Assembly: GCA_018873225.1 (NCBI GenBank)
Contig: JAEILZ010000008.1
Coordinates: forward strand, 1,798,001 to 1,862,000
DNA length: 64,000 nucleotides
DNA from: [Phialemoniopsis] sp. UDSM-2020
Lineage: Eukaryota > Ascomycota > Sordariomycetes > Thyridiales > Thyridiaceae
Direction of reading: 5' to 3'
Position numbers and translations under genes: made by a program. The notes below the pieces were generated by a model. That model made no database searches, had not been told where the DNA came from, and saw only the letters and a list, made by a program, of their open reading frames with translations. Below are positions 33,936 to 44,342 of this stretch, in pieces (position 1 is the stretch's first letter; every line of letters begins with the position of its first letter).

Positions 33936-35021
33936 ATGGCTTCTCCATGGTCGGATAATGGGGGTAGCTACCCGGCACCAGTGGCCTATGCGACTCATCA
34001 TTCAGAAGGCTTCACTTATCATGAAGAGAGTCGATTCCAGCCTGCGCCGCAGTACTCTCAAACATATCCCCAATTCTCGAGTCTGCCACCTCAGCCTCCT
34101 TTCAGACCACTTCTACACGACTATGCCTTTTCGTCACAAGAGGCTAGGTCCGAGCCACATGTGGTCAACACTCCCTACCGACAGATGGGGCCGTTTCTCA
34201 AGATTGCCCGGCAGTGCCCTCAGCAAGCTCACGATGAAGCATGTTGTTCCGTGCCGGACGTCGATGAAGACCTGACGCCAAGTGAAGCCGTGGAGACTGA
34301 TGGCCAGGCGGCGCAAGGGGTGAGAGCCAGCTTTCGACGACGAACTCAGGATTCAAAACACCAGCGGATATTACTTAGCCTCATTCGTCCAAAGTCGGCG
34401 GATGCCGAGTACGACCTCGACAACAACGCATTGGAGAGTATCTTTCTGGCTGTCAACGCGATTTTCTTCAATGGTCGTCTTACCAACCGAGTGAACTGGA
34501 GATGGTCGAACGATTCAGACCCTGAATATGACAGCCAAATTGCGGGCCATACCTCCTTCAGAAAAGCAAATCAGGGTGGCTACGAGACATTGATCACACT
34601 CTCGGCTCCCATCCTCAAAAACCCGGCTTTCAACCGACGTCTTCTGATCTCGGCCTTTATCCACGAGTTGATCCACTGCTACCTCTTCGTGTGCTGTGGT
34701 ATCGATGCGCGGAACTGCGGCGGCCATACCCCTGCTTTCCACGAGATCGCCAAGATAATTGACAAGTGGGCGGGACACGGCATGCTGCACCTCTGCGACA
34801 TGGAAGCAGACCTCGACCACTTCCGCGTCGGGTCCCGCGGTCGGGCCAATCAACAGCGGAGCCCGTCCCCCGTCCATTACCACAATAGGCACGAGGCTGA
34901 GTACGGTCTACCATACCGCTACCCAGCTACTGTCGTGTCACACAACGGCAGCGCATACTGGGAGCAACCATGCTGCAACGGCCGGTGGGACTATCCCGTC
35001 GCGCCTGTCGCCCGCGCTTAG
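33936..35021 (+). CDS. SprT-like zinc metalloprotease domain protein
   Basis: One exon, 361 residues. The first 150 residues are low-complexity and rich in Pro, Gln and Tyr. Residues about 150-300 form a SprT-like domain. It opens with LESIFLAVNAIFFNGRL and carries the zinc motif HELIH. A further His follows 17 residues later in GGHTPAFHEI, the usual third ligand, and HLCDMEADLDHFRV closes it. There is no Cys4 zinc ribbon and no visible PCNA- or ubiquitin-binding motif, unlike SPRTN. SprT domains are found in proteases that cut DNA-protein crosslinks; a role here in crosslink repair is inference. The start is the first ATG of the frame, after a C/T-rich leader. Confidence 0.85.
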   Translation: MASPWSDNGGSYPAPVAYATHHSEGFTYHEESRFQPAPQYSQTYPQFSSLPPQPPFRPLLHDYAFSSQEARSEPHVVNTPYRQMGPFLKIARQCPQQAHDEACCSVPDVDEDLTPSEAVETDGQAAQGVRASFRRRTQDSKHQRILLSLIRPKSADAEYDLDNNALESIFLAVNAIFFNGRLTNRVNWRWSNDSDPEYDSQIAGHTSFRKANQGGYETLITLSAPILKNPAFNRRLLISAFIHELIHCYLFVCCGIDARNCGGHTPAFHEIAKIIDKWAGHGMLHLCDMEADLDHFRVGSRGRANQQRSPSPVHYHNRHEAEYGLPYRYPATVVSHNGSAYWEQPCCNGRWDYPVAPVARA

Positions 35022-36219
35022 AAACAGCGCCACACGACTGGCAAACTTTACATACGTTCGCCCTCGGCAGCCATGGTGTGCTCCCAAGACACGGGGATCG
35101 CCAATGCTGCACCACAAGAGGCTTGCATATGATAACCGTCAGCGAGTGCACGGCGGTTATATACACACTGGCAGCCGCCCCGAAGCTTCGTCTATCTCGA
35201 CAAAACGTCGATTTCAGTCTCTCCACAGGAGAGTGAAGGCATCAAGGGTGGCCCGAACTACCTCTTTCCAACCGGTTGTATTAGTTGGATCAAAAGCATG
35301 GCGATGGCGTTCTCCTTTCGATAATATTTCCTTTTATTCGCACAAATACTCGGGTCTGGTGGTCTTACTGAATCGGAGTACACGTCTTTCATTACTATTC
35401 GCCCAACCGAATATCGCAATCCCCAGGCGGAAGGGATCTTTTCTGTCCTACGGGATAGTCGGGCTTTGAGGTCCTCCCTTTGATTTCTGGGGTTTGGATA
35501 TTGGAAACATCGCAGGGCAAAATCGTGGGTGGTCGTTTTTGTTGGGCATTTGCACGCTCGTGTAAACAATGACTTGGAGGGCATGGTTGATGCCCACTCA
35601 TCTAGACTTGATTCCCCTCACGCTGTAAGGCCGTGAAGCCTTTCTGTCGCTTTCAGACCTGCTGCCTACCTCACGTTCGCTTGTTCGTCGCACATTTTAG
35701 ACAGCAAAGCAAAGATTGGTAGTGCCCTGCATAGCATCGACGAGGCAAGACGCCTCTCGATATACACACACGTTGTGAGATCCCAATGGATCGGAAGCAA
35801 TGATACAAACACATGTACATAGTTTGTTAGCCTACTTAACATAGGTAGAAATACACATAACTGCCAAAATATGCCGTCCTCTTTTTGCATGCCGTGGTGT
35901 TCATGGATTTTCATAAAGAAGTCTTCTTTGTATTCTCTAAACCAAGTATTCTGACAATAACTCCTATTCCATGCTACAGCAGGATGCATTATGTATCTTG
36001 GTTCGCAAAAGGTATGGCGCAAAGCCACATAAAGAAGATGCTTTCATGCCCGCCATGAGACGCCGTTCCCTCCTGTTATTCCTCGCCCATTCATTCCCCG
36101 TGTCCACAGAGCACCTGTGGTGTACCGATGAGCCGTGCCCTTCTCTGGAAGAAGGCTTTCGCTGTCTTGTCGTAGCGCTCATGAATCATATCATGCATGT
36201 TCCCACCATGCGCTGCCGC
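35022..36219. other. 1.2-kb convergent intergenic region
   Basis: It lies between the convergent SprT-like and CHK1 genes. AT-rich segments at about 35680-36000 are consistent with 3' UTRs. No gene or repeat is supported. Confidence 0.45.
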
Positions 36220-37980
36220 CTAAGCTTCGTTGCTGTATATGCCATCTTTGCACAGCACCACCATCTTCTTGAAGAACCGGCGCCACTCTAGGGGGTCACC
36301 CTTGATCTTGACGAATCGTACCTCGAGCAGCTCTTCGCCCTGGCCATCCGGTAAAACGTACCGGTCGACGTGGATCTCGCCGTGTAGGCTCTGACCTCTG
36401 CCGTCGAGCGTCCGCACGCGCAGCGTCGTGACATGCCCATCAGCGCCGTAATGCATGTTTTCGTTGTAATTGGACGGGAGGAGGACGTTGAGCTGGTGGA
36501 GGGCCGCGCCGAGCATCTGGACAAGCAGTGCAGGGGGCACGGCGGAGAAGAAGCGGGCAAGGGAGTACGATGGAACGATATCGCGGAAGCGCTGGGCATG
36601 CTGCGTGAGCGTCAGTGGCACGCGGTTGTTACCCTGGTTGAACTGGCTCATGCTCGGCTCGTTGGCGAGACTGTCGAATAATCCACCAGGCTGATGTCCC
36701 CTATTAGCAACCACCGCATCGGCCATAGAGACGGGCTGAGTGGACGACACAGCAAATGTACCCAATGACCGCATGGCAGGCCTTTCGAGGTCGAAGGCAA
36801 CGTCGCTGATGGGGACTTCCGGCTGGGTGGCAGAGAACTTGGCAGACCAGTCCTCAGCCGAGGGAGCGCTATCAATGTCCATCGCCGAGTCCATCGCGGC
36901 ACGACGCTGCGAGGGTGTGGGCTGTTGATTCGTATCGACGTGCAGGTTGGCTAGCATCTGCGTTGCCAGCTCCAAGGGGTTGGAAATCTTGCCCTCAGAA
37001 GTGAGCAAAGAATTCGGACGCGTGAACCAGGGATGCTGCCGGATCTGGGCGAAGGAAAATCTCTTGTTCGGTTCAACATTCATCATACCGCGCAGCAAGG
37101 AAAGCACCTCGGGTGGAATGCGTTCCCAGAGACTGTCTGTACTTCGCCCATTGCTGCGGACGTATTCTTGGAACTCCCAGCTATTTGACGTAGGTTCGTC
37201 CCATGGCGTGTTGCCGACAAGCAGGACGAAAAGTATGACGCCGCAAGACCATATATCGACCAGGTCTGCCGAGTATTTGACTGCCCCTGGAGCTTTCCGG
37301 TCTGTCTTCGCGCTCATAAGGACCTCGGGTGCGATGTAGGGCGGGCTGCCACACATGGTAGCGCTCTGCTTCTTCTGGCCCTTGTACTCGAACATAGTGG
37401 CCATTCCAAAATCGGCAATCTTGAGGTTGCCGTTCTCCGACATGAGGATGTTCTCCGGTTTGAGATCCCGGTGGCCGACGCCCTTGGAGTGCATGAAGCT
37501 CACGCCGCTGACAAGCTGTAAGAAGTAGAGGTGCGCGATATCCTGAGGAACACCCACATCGGCCTCAATCTTATCAAACAAGTCGCCTCCCTCGGCATAC
37601 TCCATAGCAATCCATCTCCAAGTGTCGTCCTCCCCAGTGGCGAACCACTCAATGATGTTGGGATGCTGGCCTATGTGGGAGTGCAGAGACACCTCCATGG
37701 CAATCTGTTTTGCTGATATGCGGCCCTGCTTGATAGCATAGCCCTTGTGTATCAGCTTGACAGCGAAGACTGGCTCTTCTCCATCCAAGGGTTTGGCCTT
37801 CTTGATCCTATGTTTGGTGAGTCAGTTCCTGTGGCTGCCCGCTGTATATACCTGCCTACCTGGGAAGACAGGCAGTATTTTGTGGAGTACTCACGATGCG
37901 TAGGCGCCTCGACCGATTGTTTTTGACACAATGCGGAAGGGCAAATCCTTGGGGAGAGGATCTAATTGTGACTGTAACAT
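36220..37980 (-). CDS. CHK1: DNA damage checkpoint kinase Chk1
   Basis: Two exons, 37980-37895 and 37807-36220, give 557 residues. The intron splits the glycine loop: GRGAYAS joins IKKAKPLDG. The kinase core shows VFAVKLIH with the ATP-binding Lys, HRDLKPEN, IADFGMA, and PPYIAPEVL with the DIWSCGVILFVLLVGNTPWD helix. A linker of about 100 residues contains TQ sites, for example SATQP and SSTQP, which are possible ATR targets. The C-terminal GEELLEVRFVKIKGDPLEW stretch is the KA1-like regulatory domain of Chk1. The kinase arrests the cycle at G2 or S after DNA damage. It is divergent from UBC11, with 0.9 kb between the starts. Confidence 0.95.
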
Positions 37981-38881
37981 TATGAAATCTCAGCTATCGT
38001 GATGATTGCCATGTAAGACCGAGCATCACAGTTGAGAATGCGATTTGCGATTGAGGGCAGTATACAGGGTGACCAGATCTAGAGGGAAGAAGGTATCATG
38101 TGCCCGCAATTATCAAAGCAAATACAGAAAGCTCAAACAACATCAAATATGAAGTAGTGAGAAAACAAAATCGGATCAAACAATAACATTCCTTCTTTGC
38201 AACCAAAAAAGCAATACCAATGAATGAGCGCACTTACCATATCGGCTATGGGATGTGTTGTGGCCGCCCGTATCGAATTACTGGCTCTTTGCGCGTCTCA
38301 CAGATGAATCGCGTGTCCCAGATCGCGTACAGTGGCCAGGCTTTAATTGATTTGTAGGTGCCCCTACTCCTCCGTAATGTTTTGTTTGGGGGACAACCAG
38401 CTCGAATTATTGATTGGCCCACAGCGGCCGTCAGTGCTGAGGCTCCATCGAAAGAGGCCCGTGCTCCCGGCCGGGTTACAGGGCCTGACCCAGCGAGCTA
38501 ACGCCGTTGCTCCAGGGCGATGGCGGCCAAGGGTGCAAGTAAACAATTCGAGGATTACCGATCAGCCCTCCCTTCCTGCGACCATATCGCATACCTATCC
38601 CCATTCTCCCTTTGGCGCCTCTCCTGCTGTTGCACACTTTTAAAAAGGCTTGCTCTTCTTTGAAGTTTTTTTGTATTTCAAGAAAGGTTCTCCATAAGGA
38701 GATAGAGAGACTGACTAAGTCCAGGAAGCTTGAAAGGTGAAACTGGTCCCCCACCTCCAAACCGCCTGGAACCTCTTGCGACACCAGTACTAATTCCACC
38801 GCATCTATACAGCCCTTGCGCCACCTACTTCTTGTTCTGCTTAATACGTATTAGAAGTATAGTCCTTTGGCAACCTTTTTC
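37981..38881. promoter_or_regulatory. Shared divergent promoter of CHK1 and UBC11
   Basis: This 0.9-kb region separates two genes of cell-cycle control. It has two copies of TCGCGT, at 38309-38314 and 38323-38328, separated by 8 bp. They fit the WCGCGW core bound by MBF/E2F-type factors at G1/S genes. A GCGCGTC lies just before, at 38291-38297. Binding is inference. Confidence 0.45.
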
Positions 38882-39549
38882 ATGGCTTTCAGCATGGATA
38901 CGCAGAACGCAGCACCCGGCGTCCACTCGGCGAAGCTGGCCAGCACGAGGAAAGGCCCTGACTCGCAGAGCGTCACCAAACGGTAGGAGCGCACTTCGAC
39001 CGTCGCAACGGCGGCGACACAGACGTCCACAAAACTTCGAACTGACGTGAAGACAGGCTGCAAACGGAGCTCATGCAGCTCATGACGTCTCCGGCACCCG
39101 GCGTCTCTGCTTTCCCCTCGGCAGACGGCAACATGCTCTCATGGACTGCCACCATTGACGGCCCCGACGATACCCCCTACTCCGGCCTGTCCCTCAAGCT
39201 CACCTTTGAGTTCCCATCAAACTACCCCTATGCGCCCCCGACGGTCCTATACAAGACACCCATCTACCATCCCAACGTCGACTTTTCTGGACGCATCTGC
39301 TTAGATATCCTGAAGGACAAGTGGACTGCTGCTTATAACATCCAGACCGTGCTTCTGAGCCTACAGAGTTTGCTTGGAGAGCCCAACAAGTAAGCCGTTC
39401 ACCAGCGTTGTGCCCCAGATCTCCTGATGCTAATGAGACTTACCAGCTCCTCACCATTGAACGGAGAGGCAGCAGAGCTGTGGGACAAGGATCCCGAGGA
39501 GTTCAAGCGCAAGGTTTTGGCCCGTCACCGCGATGTCGACGACGAGTAA
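38882..39549 (+). CDS. UBC11: Ubiquitin-conjugating enzyme E2 C (APC/C E2)
   Basis: Three exons, 38882-38982, 39057-39389 and 39447-39549, give 178 residues. The UBC core runs from about residue 34 to the end. It has [16 protein letters not shown], the HPN motif in YHPNVDF, and catalytic Cys115 in [28 protein letters not shown], which intron 2 splits, is typical of UBE2C/UbcH10. The N-terminal extension of about 30 residues is also usual for this subfamily. The enzyme supplies ubiquitin to the anaphase-promoting complex, which destroys cyclin B and securin at mitotic exit. Confidence 0.95.
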
Positions 39550-39982
39550 GTAAAGGAGTTGTCGTTGGGGGTGGTCGTTCGCTGTGTTAGGAGATTGGCG
39601 TCATACAGGATGTGCGGCTTTGGGCATTACCTTTTCATGGAGTGCTTTGGACAGCATTGCATTGCATTTGCCCAGGATAGACTGGGCCAGATATCCTTTA
39701 CTTTCCTCATGAGCCGGATTCGTCTTTCCAGACTGGGCTGTAGCATTTGTAGCGGCACAGAGTCGTTCAAGAAACAACCATTGTGATTCACAATCAATGA
39801 TACAGCGCTTCCTTTTCACGTCCAGACCCGTGCCAAAACCCCAGTCCGAGAGAGAAAAGATGTTGATCGAAGGAACAACCCGCATGGTCGTCACATGTCC
39901 TTTATTGGTGTAAAGCTAAATGCCATGCGAAACTCCGAAATCCCAGATGCCGCCCTGAACCCTTTTTGACGTGTCCATCCTC
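39550..39982. other. Convergent spacer UBC11 / eL31
   Basis: 3' flanks of two convergent genes. No further feature seen. Confidence 0.5.
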
Positions 39983-40548
39983 TTATTCCTCAACGACCAC
40001 GGTGTGCAGGCCCTTGGGGTTCTTGACGTTGACAGCCTGAACGTAGCTGTAGAGCTTCTCTTTGGCACCCTCCTCGTCGTTTCGCCTCCGGGAAATGCGG
40101 ACGCGGAGCCTGTATGGGACACCCTTGACACCGCACTCCCACACCTTCTTGTTCAGCTGGGGGTCCAGACGGACATCGCTGGTGCCCTGTGAATCGATAA
40201 ATGTCAGCAATTGACCTTCTTCCTTTCTCGTATTCCGATAGTTTGGATTCCCGCAGAGCGTTTCAATGCGTAACCGGATCGGGTGAGGTGTATCGTACCA
40301 TGGCCTGGAGAGCGAACTTCTTGATCTCCTTGACGGCGCGGGGAGCTCGCTTCTTGAAGGTGACACCGTGCATCTTTACAGGGACAACAGTTAGTACTTT
40401 CTGGAGAAAACCCGTCTCCATCCTATCTCTGATCGAAAGGTATTCAACGTACGCGCTTGTGCATGTGGATGGTGTACTCTCGGGCGACGACATCAGCGAT
40501 GGCGGAGCGCTGAGTCTTGCCGGCGGGCTTCTTTCCTTTCGACGACAT
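39983..40548 (-). CDS. RPL31: 60S ribosomal protein eL31
   Basis: Three exons, 40548-40453, 40373-40299 and 40186-39983, give 124 residues, the family length. MSSKGKKPAGKTQRSAIADV opens the protein. EYTIHMHKR joins MHGVTFKKRAPRAVKEIKKFA across intron 1. GTSDVRLDPQLNKKVWECGV begins exon 3. The end KGLHTVVVEE is also family-typical. Intron 1 has a textbook TACTAAC branch site. eL31 sits at the rim of the polypeptide exit tunnel. A further intron is likely in the 5' leader. It is divergent from RAX1. Confidence 0.97.
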
Positions 40549-40551
40549 TTT

Positions 40552-40632
40552 CTATAGTTGAAAGAGAGATTAGATCCTCTGCTGTATTGAATCCTCGAGT
40601 TTTCGGTGCGGAGGAGAGCTGGTGATGCTTAC
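40552..40632 (-). other. RPL31: Probable 5' UTR intron of RPL31
   Basis: On the minus strand a GTAAGC donor at 40632 and a CTATAG acceptor ending at 40552 enclose 81 nt. Only three bases lie between acceptor and start codon. Leader introns are common in fungal ribosomal protein genes. Inference from splice motifs only. Confidence 0.55.
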
Positions 40633-41389
40633 GGCTGGGCGACGTCGATTCGATCGTTGATATTTGGCGGGTGAGTACCTTTGGATCGTGGAAGTCGAAT
40701 TTCTCTGCAAAAAGTTCAAATGTGTGGGCTACGGCAACCCGAAAAGTGGAGTAGCAGATTTGATCGAGGGCTTGGGTCTGGCGAGTCTGGCTGGGACAGA
40801 ATGATCACGTGCTAGCTGGGTCCATTGAGATCTCGGCGCGGAAAAAGCTGCCCTGCCGACGAGCTTCAAATTAATGTGGAGATATCAAGCCGGACTGAGC
40901 CAAGTGGGTCCGTGTGTCCAAATCCAATATTACGTCCATACTTCAGATAGTGTGGTGTTGAAAGCTTGGTTTCAGTGTGGTCAGTCCGACCCAGTAAGCA
41001 GTAGGCCGGGTGTTTATGCTCCATGCCAGGTCCTTGACCCTCGTTTGACGTCCTCAATCTCGTCACCTTCGTATTCATCTCACTTTACCTCTCAAGCGCT
41101 GAGCGCAAGTCTTCGCTCGTTCTTCTACTTTTCTCTCACTCTACCACCACTCCATCAATCACTTCTCAATCGACACGACGTTTTCGCGAAAAAGGGCGGT
41201 CCGGCACTTGAGGGGGAAATTACACCTTGTCTTGTCCCACGCGCGAGGAGACAAATAACCTGGTGCCAACATACCTCCTTCCAAGGGAGACCAACTCCCT
41301 CGATTCGCGATACCGATTAATCGACGACCACTTCACACACTATACCGTACCTTTTCCTACCGATACCACATTATTTCAATATTACCACA
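40633..41389. promoter_or_regulatory. Divergent promoter region RPL31 / RAX1
   Basis: 0.75 kb between two divergent genes. The right half, about 41080-41389, is C/T- and CA-rich, like a transcribed leader of RAX1. No gene seen. Confidence 0.45.
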
Positions 41390-42604
41390 ATGGCGGACCA
41401 GGCGATGGCCACGCCGTCACCCCAGCCCGATCTCAATCGGAACCGGCTGCCGACCTTGTTCGAGGTACTGAGCCGGCGGACTCTCCCTCCAGTCGACCTG
41501 TTCTCGTTCTATATCTACATGCGAGACCAGCAACGCTCGGTAGACTATCTTGACTTCTGGTTCGCTCCCCTGAGCCGTCTCTAATCATTTCCCGATATGC
41601 TAACTTGACGAAGGCTTGATGTTGCGCAACATATGACGCTGTGCCGGCACTACGTCCGCGAGCTACGCAGGTCTGTTCTTGTCGGAACGCCGGATGCTGA
41701 AAAAGGCCCCGGTTCCAAACGATCATCAGCGTATCTTGAGGGACTTGGAGAGATGAGCCACCCTGCTGCCGGACCTTCTATGTATGCTACGGACAAGGAG
41801 AAGGACCAGGATGCGCAGATGTCGGCCTTCTTACGCGATGAAGCGTCATTCCACGCACACACCTCCCCACAGAGCAGCAACGACAGGAGCCACAGGCCGA
41901 GTCCTAACATGAGCACGCCGCGTGACCTAACGACTGATTCCAACTCACCAGCTCACACTGTCGCACGACAAGATATTCGAGCCTCAGCCGAGAAGATCCT
42001 TTACACATTCTTGCTTCCTGGCGCAGAGCGAGAGATTGTCCTGCCCGGGTCCATTACGCAAGATGTCACCACCAACATCGAGGAGTATGGCCGCGATGAC
42101 CCCGAGGTGTTTGATGTTGCCAAGGACTACGTATTCCAAGCGATGGAACGTGACGCTTTCCCAGGCTTCTTACGAATGAAGGCGCTCGGCAACTTGATCC
42201 CTCCTACGCTCATCATGCGACTCATCATCGGAATGATCTGCATGTTTGGAGGCTTCTGGGCTGCTTTTGTCCTGATCTTCCTTGACAAGTCAAGGCAAAC
42301 TCGGCTTTGGGTATGTAGACAGCTGAATGAAGTCAATGCGTTTGGACCTTGCTAACAGTCGACACAGCTCATTCTTCCTTTCACACTCGGTGTCTACTTC
42401 TTGGCCTCATACCAATATTCTCTAGACCCGATTCTAGCCTTCATTGGTCTCAGCGAGTATACGCCATTCAACTTCTCTCGTATCCGCGAGCCGTATGTCC
42501 GAAAGCTTCTCGCCAAGCGCGCCATCATGGTTCTGGCCGTGACCGCAATTATTGATGCCGGGCTGCTTGTCCTCTTTATCCTGGTTCCTGGAAAGAGGCT
42601 ATGA
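41390..42604 (+). CDS. RAX1: RGS-domain membrane protein, RAX1-like
   Basis: Three exons, 41390-41559, 41614-42310 and 42368-42604, give 367 residues. An RGS-like domain starts in exon 1 with LPTLFEVLSRRTLPPVDLFS. The intron 1 junction restores YLDFWLDVAQHMTLCRHYVR. The domain resumes after a Ser-rich insert with EKILYTFLLPGAEREI and ends near FLRMKALGNL. Three C-terminal hydrophobic helices follow, about LIMRLIIGMICMFGGFWAAF, ILPFTLGVYFLASYQYSL and IMVLAVTAIIDAGLLVLFIL. This order matches yeast Rax1, which marks bud sites with Rax2, and its filamentous-fungal homologues. The first donor is the weak GTTCGC, but no other GT keeps the frame and the conserved sequence. Confidence 0.9.
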
Positions 42605-43336
42605 GCTTCAGCACCACACTGGCAAGGCTAGGTTTCGTCTGCTGATAGGTGACAATTCACACCTAAACCAAAACAGACGTCTCCTTGGCTTGTGCCCTTT
42701 TACGACTGTTATGACCACGGAGTCGGGATCGGATTATTGTTCAGGATACCACGTTGCAAGCTGCAGCTCTTAACCCAATCATTAAAAATATCAAGGGTTT
42801 CGTTCGAATTCGGGCGCTCGATTTGAAGGTGTGGAAATGACCACAAAGCAGAAGGACACACCCGTAATTTTTGCCATTTATGTTTTTCATTCTGCTCGTT
42901 GGCGTTGAAAGCCACTGTATCTTGTACCATACTTTCTACCTTCTCTTCCTTTCTCGGTCGTGTTGACTTCGAAGCCAATCTAATGTCATCTGGGTTGTGG
43001 GTTGAACCCTATCTTTTCCACAACAGCTCACCCCAGATGAAGCGAGATGTTTTAGAGTAGCTCTTATCATGAGAGAATTTTATTATTCCACGGGTCAAAC
43101 ATGTAACTGTGCTTGAAGTGATGTGTGTTGGAGCTAAGCTCTGGTGATGCAGGTATTGTCTTCACTCTAATTCCGGCCAGCCTCTCTCTAGCGATGCTGC
43201 CGTCAACCCGCACCCCATCTATCAAAAATGGGGATCTTATGGAGGTATGAAGCCCCCAAAGGTGAACGACTGACACCTTATCTAATCTGATTCACATGGA
43301 TGGCCAAAATTGTCGTATGGCGGTGACGTGCTGGCC
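42605..43336. other. Convergent intergenic region RAX1 / CSN7
   Basis: 0.7 kb of 3' flanks, AT-richer than the genes. Nothing else is seen. Confidence 0.5.
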
Positions 43337-44342
43337 CTACAGCTTGCGCCGGCTTGCCCTCTTCTTCCCGTCGGTTCCAACAACCTCCTCATCATCCACA
43401 TCCATCGCTTCGTCGTCCATGGCATCCGCTCCCGCCGCATCCATCAGGCTGCTGCCGCGCTTGCCGAAACGTGCGTGCTGGTGATGCGACGCGCCGTGGG
43501 CCCCCGACGCCATATGCCTTCTGCCGTGGCCACCACCAGAGCCGCCGTCGTTGCCGCTGCCCGCGTTCAGCGATCTGGTCTTCTCGTCCTCCATCATGCG
43601 GCCCATCCTCGCCTCCCACGACCGCCGCTCGGCGGCCCGCTTGGCCACGTCCTGCCGGATGGCTGCGACCTGGGCCTCGAGCTCCTCGAGCGTCGTCTCG
43701 CAGCGGCCGGACCACTCGCGCAGGGCGGTGAGAAGCGAAGGGACTGATCCGGGGGCTAGGTCGCGCAGGGGCGCGATGCTGGTGACCTGGACCTGCTGGC
43801 GGGCCGGGTCGAGTTTGGCCTGGAGGAGGCCAGCGTATATGGCCGAGACGACGGTGTCTTCGAGCTCGCGCGCGGAGGACAGGCCGAGCTTCTGGATCAG
43901 GGAGGCGTAGGAGAGGGCTGCGGGGTCGCGGGCGTGGGTGAGGATGGAGAGCTGCCTGAGCTTGAGGGTCTGGGCCTCGTTTAGGGGCGGCAGGCCCGCC
44001 GTCGAGGTGTAGTCGGAGTAGGTGCCGTAGCTGAAGACGCGTAGCAGGGCGAGATGCGGGGCAAAGTCGGGTTGTGAGGAGAGGGCCTGGATCTGGGGCG
44101 CCTCGAGCAGCTCTGTGAATAGGAAGGTGTTTGGGTGCGATGTCGCCTGCTTGATGAGGTCTGCGGCGGCGCGGGGAGATGTCGCCGACTTTGAGAGAGC
44201 TATGTATTGCTGTTCGACAAGGGTGGGATTGTTAGCTACAGTTTGTCATAATAAGAGGCAGCTGTTGTTGCCTGCACTGTGGGCGGGCAAGAGAGGGAGA
44301 GATTCGTACCTCGAGAGCATCGAGAGCCTTGACCTGCTCCAT
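43337..44342 (-). CDS. CSN7: COP9 signalosome subunit 7, PCI domain
   Basis: Two exons, 44342-44310 and 44209-43337, give 301 residues; the first codes only MEQVKALDALE. The PCI domain spans about residues 40-200. It includes ATSHPNTFLFTELLEAP, FSYGTYSDY and LSYASLIQKLGLSSARELED. Next comes VVSAIYAGLLQAKLDPARQQ, then VTSIAPLRDLAPGSVPSLL. A helical segment follows (CETTLEELEAQVAAIRQDVA). The tail is Gly/Ser/His-rich and ends with a basic KKRASRRKL. CSN7 is a scaffold subunit of the complex that removes Nedd8 from cullins and controls SCF ligases. The first exon is short, but its splice sites and phase are clean. Confidence 0.93.
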
